Shown here piece by piece: positions 1-7,360 of a DNA stretch of 8,885 nucleotides (positions are counted from its first letter, which is position 1; each line of letters opens with the position of its first letter). The stretch comes from an uncultured Clostridia bacterium (GTDB lineage Bacteria > Bacillota > Clostridia > TANB77 > CAG-508). A program made the translations under genes and the position numbers. Below the pieces are notes generated by a model. That model searched no databases. It was not told the origin of the DNA and saw nothing but the letters and a program-made list of their open reading frames with translations. The stretch is from NCBI GenBank assembly GCA_948585895.1, contig CAPBNZ010000010.1, forward strand, positions 16,294 through 25,178. The letters run 5' to 3'.

Positions 1-1
1 A

Positions 2-718
2 ATTACAGGAGCAACAAGAGGAATTGGAAGACAAATTGCTATCACTCTTTCGAAAGAGGGATATCATATTGCACTAAATTATCGAAGAGAAGGTGAAGCA
101 TTAAACAATATAAAAGATGAAATTGAATCAAATCAAGTAGAATGTTTTGCTGTTAAAGGAGATGTTTCAAATTTTGACGATTGTGAGAATTTTGTAAAAC
201 AAATAATTACAAGGTTTGGAAAGATAGATGTATTAGTTAACAATGCAGGAATTACTAAAGACATGCTGTTAATGAGAATGAAACAGAAAGATTTCGAACA
301 AGTTATTGATGTTAATTTGGTAGGAACTTTCAATGTAACTAAAAATGTTATTTCTCATATGTTAAAAGCACATTCTGGGAGAATTATCAATATTTCATCT
401 GTTGTAGGAATTTGTGGGAATGCAGGGCAAACTAATTATGCAGCGTCAAAAGCAGGGATAATTGGATTTACAAAAAGTTTAGCAAAAGAAGTTGCTTCTA
501 GAAATATATTAGTAAATGCTGTAGCACCAGGATTTATTGAAACAAGTATGACAGAGATTTTAAAAGAAGAAGTAAAGCAAGAAATCTCTAAAGATATTCC
601 ATTAAAACGAATGGGATCAGCACAAGATGTAGCGAACTGTGTAAAGTTTTTAACATCAGAAGATAGTTCATACATAACAGGGCAAGTGTTGCAAGTTGAT
701 GGTGGAATGTTAATATGA
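2..718 (+). CDS. fabG: 3-oxoacyl-[ACP] reductase FabG, 5' truncated by window edge
   Basis: NADPH-dependent beta-ketoacyl-ACP reductase, the first reduction step of type II fatty-acid elongation in the cytosol. The reading frame is open from base 2 (ITGATRGIG...), so only about 5-8 N-terminal residues lie outside the window; 238 residues are visible against a usual 245-250. Seen directly: the Rossmann cofactor motif TGATRGIG at the start, NNAG near visible residue 81, the catalytic Ser in IINISS, the YAASK Tyr/Lys pair, and the C-terminal VDGGM. This is a classical short-chain dehydrogenase, and its position before fabF supports FabG over other SDRs. The TGA stop is the first three bases of a REPIN-like repeat (TGAAACA...), so the element may have set the present C-terminus. 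Contains no CGG codon; its arginines use AGA, AGG and CGA. Confidence 0.95.
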   Translation: MTGATRGIGRQIAITLSKEGYHIALNYRREGEALNNIKDEIESNQVECFAVKGDVSNFDDCENFVKQIITRFGKIDVLVNNAGITKDMLLMRMKQKDFEQVIDVNLVGTFNVTKNVISHMLKAHSGRIINISSVVGICGNAGQTNYAASKAGIIGFTKSLAKEVASRNILVNAVAPGFIETSMTEILKEEVKQEISKDIPLKRMGSAQDVANCVKFLTSEDSSYITGQVLQVDGGMLI

Positions 719-892
719 AACAAAAGGGACAGGTCTCAATTGTTTCAAAAATGTGTGTAAAATAAAACAAAGGCATAAGTAGCAAGTGTTGTATAAAATT
801 TTTTGAATACAAAAGAAATGGGTAAATAATAAAATTAGACAAAGCTAAACAAGGAGGATGATGATACATTAAGACCTGTCCCTCTTGTTTCA
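716..892. repeat. REPIN/MITE-like inverted-repeat element 1
   Basis: Two inverted arms carry the same core. The left arm (716-747) begins TGAAACAAAAGGGACAGGTC, and the right arm (862-892) is its reverse complement with one change over about 21 bases (AAGAGGG instead of AAAAGGG). Each arm can also fold on itself: TGAAACA at 716-722 pairs with TGTTTCA at 741-747, and TGATACA at 862-868 pairs with TGTTTCA at 886-892 with one mismatch. Two head-to-head REP-type hairpins make a REPIN-like unit. The GGGACAGGTC core resembles repeats associated with REP-associated (RAYT/IS200-like) transposases; that link is from general knowledge. No transposase is encoded inside. It fills almost all of the fabG-fabF gap and contributes the fabG stop codon. 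Confidence 0.75.
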
Positions 893-905
893 AAGGAGGT
901 AAAAA

Positions 906-2141
906 ATGGAAAGAAGAGTCGTAATTACAGGATTAGGAGCAATTACTCCAATTGGAAAGAATATAGAAGAAACATGGAATGGAATTAAAGAAAAAAAGTG
1001 TGGAATTGATAGGATATCGTTATTTGATAGTACAGGATTTAAAACAAGTTTAGATGCAGAGGTGGAAGATTTTAATCCATTGGATTATTTAGAGGCAAAA
1101 CAAGCAAAGAGATTAGATAGAAGTTCACAGTTTGCAATAATAGCAGCAAGAGAGGCTTTTGAAGATAGTGGTATAACAAAACAAAATACAGATTTTGAGA
1201 AAATAGGAGTATTTGTAAGTTCAGGTATTGGAGGACTAAAAACAATTCAGGAACAGTGTGAAGTAAATTATATAAAGGGAAATAATAGAGTATCTCCTAT
1301 GTTTATTCCTATGGCAATTGCTAACATGCCAGCAGGAAATATTGCTATTGATTTAGGGACAAAAGGAGAATCGATTTCTATTGTAACAGCATGTGCTTCT
1401 TCTACCCATGCTATAGGAGAAGCATATAAAACTATAAAATATGGTTCAGAAGATGTTATTTTGGCAGGAGGAACAGAAGCTTCTATTTGCCCAATAGGAA
1501 TTGCTGGATTCGAAAATATGAAGGCTTTATCTTCTACAACAGAAAAGAAAAGAGCAAGTATTCCCTTTGATAAAGAAAGAAGTGGTTTTGTTATGGGAGA
1601 AGGAGCAGGAATACTTGTATTAGAAGAATTAGAACATGCCATAAAAAGAGGAAGCCATATATATGCAGAAGTAATTGGTTATGGGGCTACCTCAGATGCA
1701 TATCATATAACTTCACCAGCACCTGAAGGAGAGGGGGGTGCAAGAGCTATGAAACGAGCAATGAAAGATGCTAAGATTAAACCAGAAGAAATAGATTATA
1801 TCAATGCACATGGTACGTCTACACATTTGAATGATTCTTGCGAAACGATGGCGATAAAAATAGCTTTAGGAGAGGCAAGCAAAAAAGTAATGGTAAGTTC
1901 AACCAAAGGAAATACAGGACATTTGCTAGGGGCAGCAGGTGGCGTAGAAGCTATTTTTTGTGTTAAGGCAATTCAAGATAAAATAGTTCCACCTACTATT
2001 AATTATCAAGAGAAAGACGAAGAATGTGATTTAGATATTGTACCAAATGAAGTAAGAAATAAAGAAATTAATGTAGTAATGTCAAATTCTTTAGGATTTG
2101 GAGGACATAATGCTAGTATTATAATGAAGAAATATGAATAA
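906..2141 (+). CDS. fabF: 3-oxoacyl-[ACP] synthase II (FabF)
   Basis: Condensing enzyme (KAS II) that extends acyl-ACP with malonyl-ACP in the cytosol. The 411-residue length is normal for FabF. The Cys-His-His triad is visible: Cys163 in VTACASSTHA, His302 in NAHGTSTHLND and His339 in KGNTGHLLGAAGG, with the conserved Lys334 in the last motif. The C-terminal SLGFGGHNAS is also typical. The ATG at 906 is supported by an excellent AAAGGAGG ribosome binding site ending about 7 bases upstream, just beyond the right arm of the REPIN-like element. The retained His-His architecture separates it from FabH (Cys-His-Asn). The gene is intact in one frame and contains no CGG. Confidence 0.97.
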   Translation: MERRVVITGLGAITPIGKNIEETWNGIKEKKCGIDRISLFDSTGFKTSLDAEVEDFNPLDYLEAKQAKRLDRSSQFAIIAAREAFEDSGITKQNTDFEKIGVFVSSGIGGLKTIQEQCEVNYIKGNNRVSPMFIPMAIANMPAGNIAIDLGTKGESISIVTACASSTHAIGEAYKTIKYGSEDVILAGGTEASICPIGIAGFENMKALSSTTEKKRASIPFDKERSGFVMGEGAGILVLEELEHAIKRGSHIYAEVIGYGATSDAYHITSPAPEGEGGARAMKRAMKDAKIKPEEIDYINAHGTSTHLNDSCETMAIKIALGEASKKVMVSSTKGNTGHLLGAAGGVEAIFCVKAIQDKIVPPTINYQEKDEECDLDIVPNEVRNKEINVVMSNSLGFGGHNASIIMKKYE

Positions 2142-2202
2142 ATAACAAATTTTAGATAAAATATTAACAATGTATGTAATGTTGAAAGGGATGAGATGAA
2201 TA

Positions 2203-2655
2203 GTGGAATATGAAAAGATAAAACAATTAATAGATGACATGGGGAAATCAAATTTGACAACAATTGATATTAATTTTCCAGATGGTACTAAAATTAGTAT
2301 GAAAAAAGAAGAGAAGCAAGCAATTAAAATAGCAGAAAGCATAGAAGCAGAACAGTTAAAAGAAAGAGAAGAAGGAAAGAGAGAAACAAATTTCGAAAAA
2401 AAGGAAAAGCACATAGAAAAAGGTAAGATAGTAAAATCTCCAATGGTAGGAACTTTTTACTTGAAACCTTCTCCTAATAGTAATCCTTATGTAGAAGTAG
2501 GGCAAAAGGTAAAAAAAGGTGATATTCTTTGTATCATAGAAGCCATGAAATTAATGAATGAAATTGAATCAGAATTTGATGGGGAGATAAAGGAAGTTTT
2601 AGTGAAAGATGAAGAAACAGTGGAATATGGAAAACCATTATTTGTAATTAACTAG
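2203..2655 (+). CDS. accB: Biotin carboxyl carrier protein of acetyl-CoA carboxylase (AccB)
   Basis: Carries biotin between the biotin carboxylase (AccC) and the carboxyltransferase (AccD/AccA). It has 150 residues, close to the family norm. The N-terminal helix (EKIKQLIDDMGKSNLTTIDI) is followed by a charged Lys/Glu-rich linker (about 35-76) and the biotinyl domain (about 77-150). The biotinylation site is Lys116 in EAMKLMNEIE, and SPMVGTFY opens the domain as usual. The start is a GTG at 2203; no ATG lies in a sensible place, and an AAAGGG at 2185-2190 serves as a somewhat distant ribosome binding site. The initiator reads Met-Glu-Tyr-Glu, matching how AccB proteins begin. Lies between fabF and fabZ, as in many clostridial clusters. 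Confidence 0.94.
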   Translation: MEYEKIKQLIDDMGKSNLTTIDINFPDGTKISMKKEEKQAIKIAESIEAEQLKEREEGKRETNFEKKEKHIEKGKIVKSPMVGTFYLKPSPNSNPYVEVGQKVKKGDILCIIEAMKLMNEIESEFDGEIKEVLVKDEETVEYGKPLFVIN

Positions 2656-2697
2656 AAAGAAGCACAATTATATTTCAAGAAAGGAAAAAATTAAAAG

Positions 2698-3120
2698 ATG
2701 TTAAACAAAGAAGAGATAGAAAAGATTATACCACAAAGAGAACCTTTTCTAATGATAGATAAGGTAGAAGCATATATACCAGGAGAAAGTGCAGTGGCCT
2801 ATAAACAAGTGAAAGAAGATGAATGGTATTTCAAAGGGCATTTTCCAGGGAATCCTATTATGCCAGGTGTATTAATTACAGAAAGTCTTGCACAGACAGG
2901 TGCAGTAGCTATTCTTAGTTTAGAAGAGAATAAAGGAAGAAATGCTTTGTTTGGAGGAATTGACAAAATGAAATTTAAAAAAGTTGTAATTCCAGGGGAT
3001 ATTTTAAAATTGGAAGTAAAAATTATAAAGAAAAAAGGACCAATTGGAATAGGAGAAGCAGTTGCAACAGTACAGGATAAAATAGTAGCAAAAGGAGAAT
3101 TGACCTTTGCAGTAGTTTAA
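2698..3120 (+). CDS. fabZ: 3-hydroxyacyl-[ACP] dehydratase FabZ
   Basis: Dehydrates beta-hydroxyacyl-ACP to trans-2-enoyl-ACP in the elongation cycle. The 140-residue single hotdog domain is standard. The catalytic His48 lies in FKGHFPGNPIMPGV and the catalytic Glu62 in LITESLAQ, the spacing expected for FabZ (His49/Glu63 in well-studied homologues). The N-terminal IIPQREPFLMID is another family signature. The ATG at 2698 has an AAAGGA site about 12 bases upstream. The TAA stop is followed at once by the second REPIN-like element, which separates it from accC. FabA is unlikely given the short length and sequence signatures. Confidence 0.96.
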   Translation: MLNKEEIEKIIPQREPFLMIDKVEAYIPGESAVAYKQVKEDEWYFKGHFPGNPIMPGVLITESLAQTGAVAILSLEENKGRNALFGGIDKMKFKKVVIPGDILKLEVKIIKKKGPIGIGEAVATVQDKIVAKGELTFAVV

Positions 3121-3238
3121 AAATGAAACAAAAGGGACAGGTCTAAAATGTTTCATTTGTCAATAAAATAGATTTTAAATATTGAAATTAATAGATAAAA
3201 ATGAAACATTTTAGATCTGTCCCTTTTGTTTCATTTTT
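3119..3238. repeat. REPIN/MITE-like inverted-repeat element 2; long hairpin
   Basis: Left arm 3119-3158 and right arm 3199-3238 are inverted copies matching at 39 of 40 bases (AGGTCT versus AGATCT), separated by a 40-base loop. The core GAAACAAAAGGGACAG is the same as in the element at 716-892, so these are members of one family. Each arm also contains its own 10-base stem (AAATGAAACA at 3121-3130 with TGTTTCATTT at 3149-3158, and the counterpart in the right arm). In RNA the whole unit could form a roughly 40-bp hairpin between fabZ and accC and might alter processing, termination or stability of the operon transcript; that is inference. No transposase is present. Confidence 0.8.
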
Positions 3239-3266
3239 AAAATCTAAAAGAAAGGAAAATAGTAGC

Positions 3267-4608
3267 ATGAATAAAATATTAATTGCAAATCGAGGCGAAA
3301 TAGCAGTTCGTATTATAAGAGCTTGTAAAGAAATGAATATTAAAACGGTAGCAGTATATTCAGAAGCAGATAAAGATGCCATGCATACTCGTCTGGCAGA
3401 TGAGGCAATTTGCATTGGACCTGCAAGTCCAGCAAAAAGTTACTTAAATTTTAAAAGTATGATAGAGGCTGCCAATATAACAGGTGCAGATAGTATTCAT
3501 CCTGGATTTGGATTTTTATCAGAAAATAGTCAATTTGCTAAAATATGTAAAGAATCTAATATTAAATTTATTGGACCTTCTTATCAAGTAATTGAATTAA
3601 TGGGAAATAAATCGAATGCTAAAGAATTAATGAAATCAGCAGGAGTCCCAGTTATACCAGGATCTGATGGAAGTGTAAAAGGTTTAAAGGATGCAATCAA
3701 AATAGCAGATAAAATTGGTTATCCAGTCATGCTCAAAGCAGCAGCTCGGAGGTGGAGGAAAAGGAATACGAATTGTTAATTCGCCAGAAGAATTAGAAAG
3801 TAATTATCATATTGTAAAACAAGAAGCTAAGATTTCTTTTAATGATGATGAGATTTATATGGAAAAATATATTAAAAATCCAAGACATGTGGAAATACAA
3901 ATTTTAGCAGATGAACATGGAAATGTAGTTCATTTAGGGGAAAGAGATTGTTCTATTCAACGTAAAAACCAAAAAATAATAGAAGAAACACCTTCTACAG
4001 CAATTGATGAAAAATTAAGAAATAAGATGGGAGAAGCAGCAATAAAAGCTTCTAAAATAGCAAAATATACAAGCTGTGGTACAGTTGAATTCTTAGTAGA
4101 TAGTGATAGGAATTTTTATTTTATGGAGATGAATACTAGAATTCAAGTAGAACATCCCATTACAGAGGAGAGAACAGGAATTGATATTATGAAAGCACAA
4201 ATAAAAATAGCAGCAGGTGAACCACTAAAATTAAAACAGAAAAACATTGAATTTAGAGGGCATAGCATTGAATGTAGAATCAATGCAGAAAATCCAAGTA
4301 AGAATTTTATGCCATGTCCAGGAACAATTACAGGATTAAACTTGCCAGGAGGAAATGGTATTCGAGTAGATACTGCTATTTATGAAGGTTACACGATTCC
4401 CTCTTCTTATGATTCTATGATTGCAAAAATTATTACACATGGCGATACTAGAAATGAAGCCATTAGTAAGATGAAGAGAGCATTAGAAGAAATTGTAATA
4501 GAAGGTGTGGAAACCAATATTGATTTCTTATTTCAGATTATAAAAAATCCTAATTTTATCAGAGGAAACTTTGATACATCTTTTATTGAAAAGGAAATTT
4601 TGAAATAG
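3267..4608 (+). CDS. accC: Biotin carboxylase AccC, needs one +1 frameshift at CGG (3747)
   Basis: ATP-dependent carboxylation of biotin on AccB. Frame 0 runs from ATG 3267 (AAAGGAAAA ribosome binding site upstream) through Ala160 at GCT 3744-3746, then meets CGG and would end at TAA 3777-3779. Skipping C3747 gives KAAA-GGGGKGIRIV, the ATP-grasp glycine-rich loop, and continues to TAG 4606-4608. The product is then 446 residues, the normal AccC length. Other hallmarks: ILIANRGEIAVRIIRA at the N-terminus, HPGFGFLSEN, MGNKSNAK, HVEIQILAD, ERDCSIQRKNQK, and the catalytic EMNTRIQVEHP. No other lesion is seen, which argues against a decaying pseudogene. Without the shift the product is a 170-residue fragment lacking most of the ATP-grasp domain. 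An upstream in-frame ATG at 3201 lies inside the repeat and is not the start. Confidence 0.93.
3747..3750 (+). other. Putative +1 frameshift site CGGA in accC
   Basis: Zero-frame codons read GCT CGG AGG. Ignoring C3747 gives GCT GGA GGT GGA GGA, encoding the invariant AGGGG of the biotin carboxylase ATP loop. The new glycine is the first of the run (residue 161). The zero-frame stop comes ten codons after the CGG. Confidence 0.85.
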
Positions 4609-4650
4609 GATGTCAATGTTAAGGTTCTACCAATACAGTGTTTTATGATT

Positions 4651-4670
4651 AATAGTACAAGATTACTATT
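4651..4670. repeat. Short inverted repeat in accC-accD gap
   Basis: AATAGTA (4651-4657) and TACTATT (4664-4670) are perfect inverted copies around six bases, flanked by weaker arms AGGTT (4622-4626) and AACCT (4673-4677). It could be a small RNA hairpin or an operator-like dyad ahead of accD. It lacks a G+C-rich stem and a long T run, so it is not a convincing terminator. Function unknown. Confidence 0.3.
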
Positions 4671-4712
4671 TTAACCTAGAATGGTTGATAAGCTCAGAAA
4701 GGAAAATTGGAT

Positions 4713-5549
4713 ATGATAGTAGACAAAATAAAAAAAAGACAACCAACAGCAAAAAGAATGCAAAACAAAGTAGATATACAAGTTGGTAAATGGGTAAAAT
4801 GTGATAAATGTAAAGAAATATTATATAAGGAAACAGTAAGAGAAAATGATAGTCTTTGTCCAAATTGTGGGGCTTACTTTAGGATGCATATTAATAAAAG
4901 GTTAGAAGCCATTATAGATAAAGATACATATCAAAGATTTGATTTGGATATAGATACAACCAATCCATTAGAATTAGAAGATTATTCAAGGAAAATTAAA
5001 GCATTAAGAGAAAAAACAGGAATTCAAGAAGCAGTAAGTTGTGGAACAGGAAAAATAAAAGGAGAAAAAGTAGTTATTTGTGTAATGGATAGTGGATTTT
5101 TAATGGGAAGTATGGGAATTGTAGTAGGAGAAAAAATTACGTATGCCATTGAAAAAGCAATCGAATTAAAACTTCCACTTATTATATTTTGTGTTTCGGG
5201 GGGAGCCAGAATGCAAGAAGGAATTATATCACTTATGCAAATGGCAAAAACAACAGCAGCTATTTCTAAATTAAATAAAGCTGGGGGATTATATATCTCT
5301 GTTTTAACAGACCCCACATATGGAGGTGTTACAGCATCTTTTGCAAGCTTGGCTGATATCATATTAGCGGAACCAGGAGCTATGATAGGATTTGCAGGAC
5401 AAAGAGTTATTAAACAGACAATTGGAGAGGAATTACCAGAAGGGTTTCAAACAGCAGAATTTTTATTAAAACATGGATTTATTGATAAGATTGTAGAAAG
5501 AAAGAAACTAAAAGATACATTATATCAATTAATTGACTTACACAAATAG
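4713..5549 (+). CDS. accD: Acetyl-CoA carboxylase carboxyltransferase subunit beta (AccD)
   Basis: With AccA forms the carboxyltransferase that moves the carboxyl group from biotin to acetyl-CoA. From ATG 4713 it has 278 residues, normal for AccD. An N-terminal four-cysteine zinc ribbon is visible: Cys30, Cys33, Cys49 and Cys52 (KCDKCK...LCPNCG). The crotonase-fold carboxyltransferase core follows, with CVSGGARMQEG, VLTDPTYGGVTASFASL and AEPGAMIGFAGQRVI. I prefer ATG 4713 over TTG 4707 because AAAGGA at 4698-4703 is then 9 bases away; the TTG would be only 3 bases from it. CGG trinucleotides at 5197 and 5368 are out of frame (TCG-GGG and GCG-GAA) and cause no break, a useful control for the CGG-linked frameshifts in neighbouring genes. 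Confidence 0.95.
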   Translation: MIVDKIKKRQPTAKRMQNKVDIQVGKWVKCDKCKEILYKETVRENDSLCPNCGAYFRMHINKRLEAIIDKDTYQRFDLDIDTTNPLELEDYSRKIKALREKTGIQEAVSCGTGKIKGEKVVICVMDSGFLMGSMGIVVGEKITYAIEKAIELKLPLIIFCVSGGARMQEGIISLMQMAKTTAAISKLNKAGGLYISVLTDPTYGGVTASFASLADIILAEPGAMIGFAGQRVIKQTIGEELPEGFQTAEFLLKHGFIDKIVERKKLKDTLYQLIDLHK

Positions 5550-5657
5550 AAGGGATGTGTAATTCTGTCAATGTGTGGTGTAATCCATTATTTTTTACAT
5601 TTTTTAAATTGGCAGTATCAAAGGGATATGTTAGGAAAGGGAAGGAGAAGAGAAGAA

Positions 5658-6457
5658 ATGACTGCTTGGGAAAAAGTTGAAATAGCAAGAAACGCAAAAA
5701 GAAAAACATCATTAGATTACATTCAAAGGATTTTTGATGATTTTATCGAATTGCATGGTGATAGATGCTTTCGAGATGATTCGGCAATCGTATGTGGATT
5801 GGCAAAGATAGGAAAGCAAAATTATACAGTAATAGCAGAACAAAAGGGAAGAACAACAAAGGAAAACATAGAAAGAAACTTTGGAATGCCAAATCCAGAA
5901 GCGTATCGAAAAGGAATTCGATTTATGCGGTCAAGCAGAGAAATTTAAAAGACCAGTAATTACTTTTATCGATACAAAAGGGGCTTATCCAGGAGTTGAA
6001 GCAGAAGAAAGAGGACAACGGGGAGGCAATTGCTAAATCTATGTTAGAACTTAGTAAGCTAAGGGTACCAGTTATTGCCATTGTTATTGGAGAAGGTTCT
6101 AGTGGTGGAGCTTTAGCATTAGGAGTTGGAAATAAGGTGTTTATGCTTGAGAATGCTATTTATTCCATTTTGTCACCAGAAGGTTATGCTAGTATTTTGT
6201 GGAAGGATGCTTCTAGAGCGAAAGAAGCAGCTGAAAAAATGAAGTTGACAGCAGAAGATTTGTATCAATTGAGAATAATTGATAAAATTATAAAAGAGCC
6301 AAAAGGAGATATAGAAGAAAGTTTTGAGAAAGTGGCTAAAAGTTTAAAAAAAGAAATTAGTGGTACCATAGAAAAAATGAAAAATATGAGTCCAGATGAA
6401 ATCGTAGAGGAAAGATATCAGAAATTCAGAAATATGGGTGAATATAGTATTTTATAA
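5658..6457 (+). CDS. accA: Acetyl-CoA carboxylase carboxyltransferase subunit alpha (AccA), needs two +1 frameshifts at CGG
   Basis: Partner of AccD. The family-like start MTAWEKVEIAR at ATG 5658 has AAGGAG about 10 bases upstream; the frame is also open upstream to 5571, but that extension looks unlike AccA. Residues 1-90 (including ELHGDR, EQKGR, NFGMPNPEAYRKGIRFM) end at CGG 5928-5930. Skipping one base continues QAEKFKRPVITFIDTKGAYPG...AEERGQ to residue 120, where CGG 6019-6021 again breaks the frame. Skipping C6019 gives GEAIAKSM and the rest, with the oxyanion-type motif GEGSSGGALALG and SPEGYASILW, to TAA 6455-6457. The rebuilt protein is 265 residues, typical of clostridial AccA. Zero-frame stops follow each CGG within six codons. 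Both lesions share the same trigger and no others are seen, so recoding (or a systematic error) is favoured over decay. Confidence 0.92.
5928..5931 (+). other. Putative +1 frameshift site CGGT in accA (first)
   Basis: Zero-frame codons read ATG CGG TCA and reach TAA at 5946-5948. Skipping C5928 gives ATG GGT CAA GCA GAG (M-G-Q-A-E), regaining the conserved QAEKF. Sequence alone cannot fix which base is skipped: dropping a G or the T would give CGT or CGG arginine instead, and AccA homologues usually have Lys, Arg or Gln here. The C-skip is chosen by analogy with the other four sites. Confidence 0.75.
6019..6022 (+). other. Putative +1 frameshift site CGGG in accA (second)
   Basis: Zero-frame codons read CAA CGG GGA and reach TAA at 6034-6036. 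Skipping C6019 gives CAA GGG GAG GCA, the highly conserved ERGQ-GEAIA of the alpha subunit. It lies only 91 bases after the first accA site, so full-length AccA requires two successive shifts. Confidence 0.85.
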
Positions 6458-6485
6458 ATAGTTGGAAATTATTGTATTTTTTTCT

Positions 6486-6516
6486 TTGTGGCTTTCAGTT
6501 ACGAAAAAAATATAAT
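6486..6516 (+). promoter_or_regulatory. Weak possible promoter before fabI
   Basis: A perfect TATAAT lies at 6511-6516, 27 bases before the fabI start. The best -35 candidate is TTGTGG at 6486-6491 with a long 19-base spacer, so the match is only partial. It might give fabI some expression independent of the upstream acc genes; AT-rich chance matches are common here. Confidence 0.3.
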
Positions 6517-6543
6517 AAATATAAAGATTCAAGGAGGAAAAAA

Positions 6544-7317
6544 ATGTTATTAGAAGGAAAGAAAATATTAATTATGGGAATTAGAAATAAGTGGAGTATT
6601 GCATTTGGAATTGCAAAATCTGCTTATGAAAATGGTGCAAAACTTATTTTTACCTATATGGGAGAAGAAAATAAGGAGAAAATAGAAGAATTAATTTCAG
6701 AATTTGAAGGGAGTAAAGCCTACGTTTTAAATGGAGCTTCAGAGGATGAGGTAGTAAAGGAAACCTTTTCAAAAATTAAAGAAGAAAATGGTAAAATAGA
6801 TGGGATTGTACATGCTGTTGCACATGCTAATACAGAGGATTTACACCATGATTTTATTTATACAAGTAAGGAAGGCTTTGCACATGCATGTGATGTAAGT
6901 AGTTATTCTTTTGTATTAGCAGCAAGACAGGCAAAAGAATTAGATATGTTAAAGGAAAAGGCAAGTCTTGTAACGTTAACTTATCATGGTTCTACTAAAG
7001 TAATCGATAATTATAATGTTATGGGGGTTGCTAAAGCAGCATTAGAATCAAGTGTTAGGTATTTAGCGGAAAATTTAGGAAAAGAAGGAATGCGAGTAAA
7101 TGCAGTTTCAGCAGGTCCAATCAAAACCTTATCTGCAAAAGGAATTAAAGATTTTGGTTCTGTTTTAAATGTAATAGAAGAAAAAGCACCATTGCATAAA
7201 AATGTAACAACCTATCAGGTTGGTAATGTAGCTACGTTTTTACTTAGTTCTATGTCAGAAGCAGTTACTGGACAAATTGTCTATGCTGATAATGGATATA
7301 ATATTATGGGAATATAA
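6544..7317 (+). CDS. fabI: Enoyl-[ACP] reductase FabI (NADH-type)
   Basis: Reduces trans-2-enoyl-ACP, the last step of each elongation cycle. It has 257 residues from ATG 6544, with a strong AAGGAGG at 6531-6537. It is a divergent SDR with FabI hallmarks: GKKILIMGIRNKWSIAFGIAK at the N-terminus (the SIA cofactor motif), and the Tyr-x6-Lys pair Tyr157/Lys164 in NYNVMGVAK preceded by Tyr147 in LTYHGS. RVNAVSAGPIKTLSA is another family signature, as is the C-terminal GQIVYADNGYNIMG. Not FabG: it lacks YxxxK and has the spaced FabI Tyr pair. Many Clostridia use the flavoprotein FabK; whether one lies upstream of this window cannot be seen. CGG at 7067 is out of frame and harmless. Confidence 0.95.
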   Translation: MLLEGKKILIMGIRNKWSIAFGIAKSAYENGAKLIFTYMGEENKEKIEELISEFEGSKAYVLNGASEDEVVKETFSKIKEENGKIDGIVHAVAHANTEDLHHDFIYTSKEGFAHACDVSSYSFVLAARQAKELDMLKEKASLVTLTYHGSTKVIDNYNVMGVAKAALESSVRYLAENLGKEGMRVNAVSAGPIKTLSAKGIKDFGSVLNVIEEKAPLHKNVTTYQVGNVATFLLSSMSEAVTGQIVYADNGYNIMGI

Positions 7318-7332
7318 TTTTAGAAGGTCATG

Positions 7333-7360
7333 CACTTTTCATTTTTTCAAAACATATACT
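7333..7360 (+). promoter_or_regulatory. Possible mother-cell (sigma-E/sigma-K type) promoter for sigK
   Basis: CATATACT at 7353-7360 resembles the CATAnnnT -10 element of sigma-E/sigma-K promoters. An AC-containing box (CACT, 7333-7336) lies exactly 16 bases upstream, the spacing known for sigma-K promoters. It is 69 bases before the sigK ATG and would suit mother-cell or autoregulated expression. The match rests on few bases. Confidence 0.45.

Noticed and set aside
803..832. Possible promoter (TTGAAT ... TAATAA) inside the first repeat
   Set aside because: The -10 match is poor and the region is very AT-rich; no better than chance.
858..872. Mini-ORF (MMIH) after AAGGAGG inside the first repeat
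   Set aside because: Four codons with Shine-Dalgarno spacing too short; overlaps the right repeat arm. Not a supportable gene or leader peptide.
3201..3266. N-terminal extension of accC from ATG 3201
   Set aside because: It lies inside the right arm of the inverted repeat, encodes a non-AccC peptide, and ATG 3267 has a better placed ribosome binding site and gives the canonical ILIANRGE start.
5571..5657. Longer accA start at ATG 5571 or 5628
   Set aside because: The extra residues do not resemble AccA. ATG 5658 follows AAGGAG at good spacing and begins with the family-like TAWEKVEIAR.
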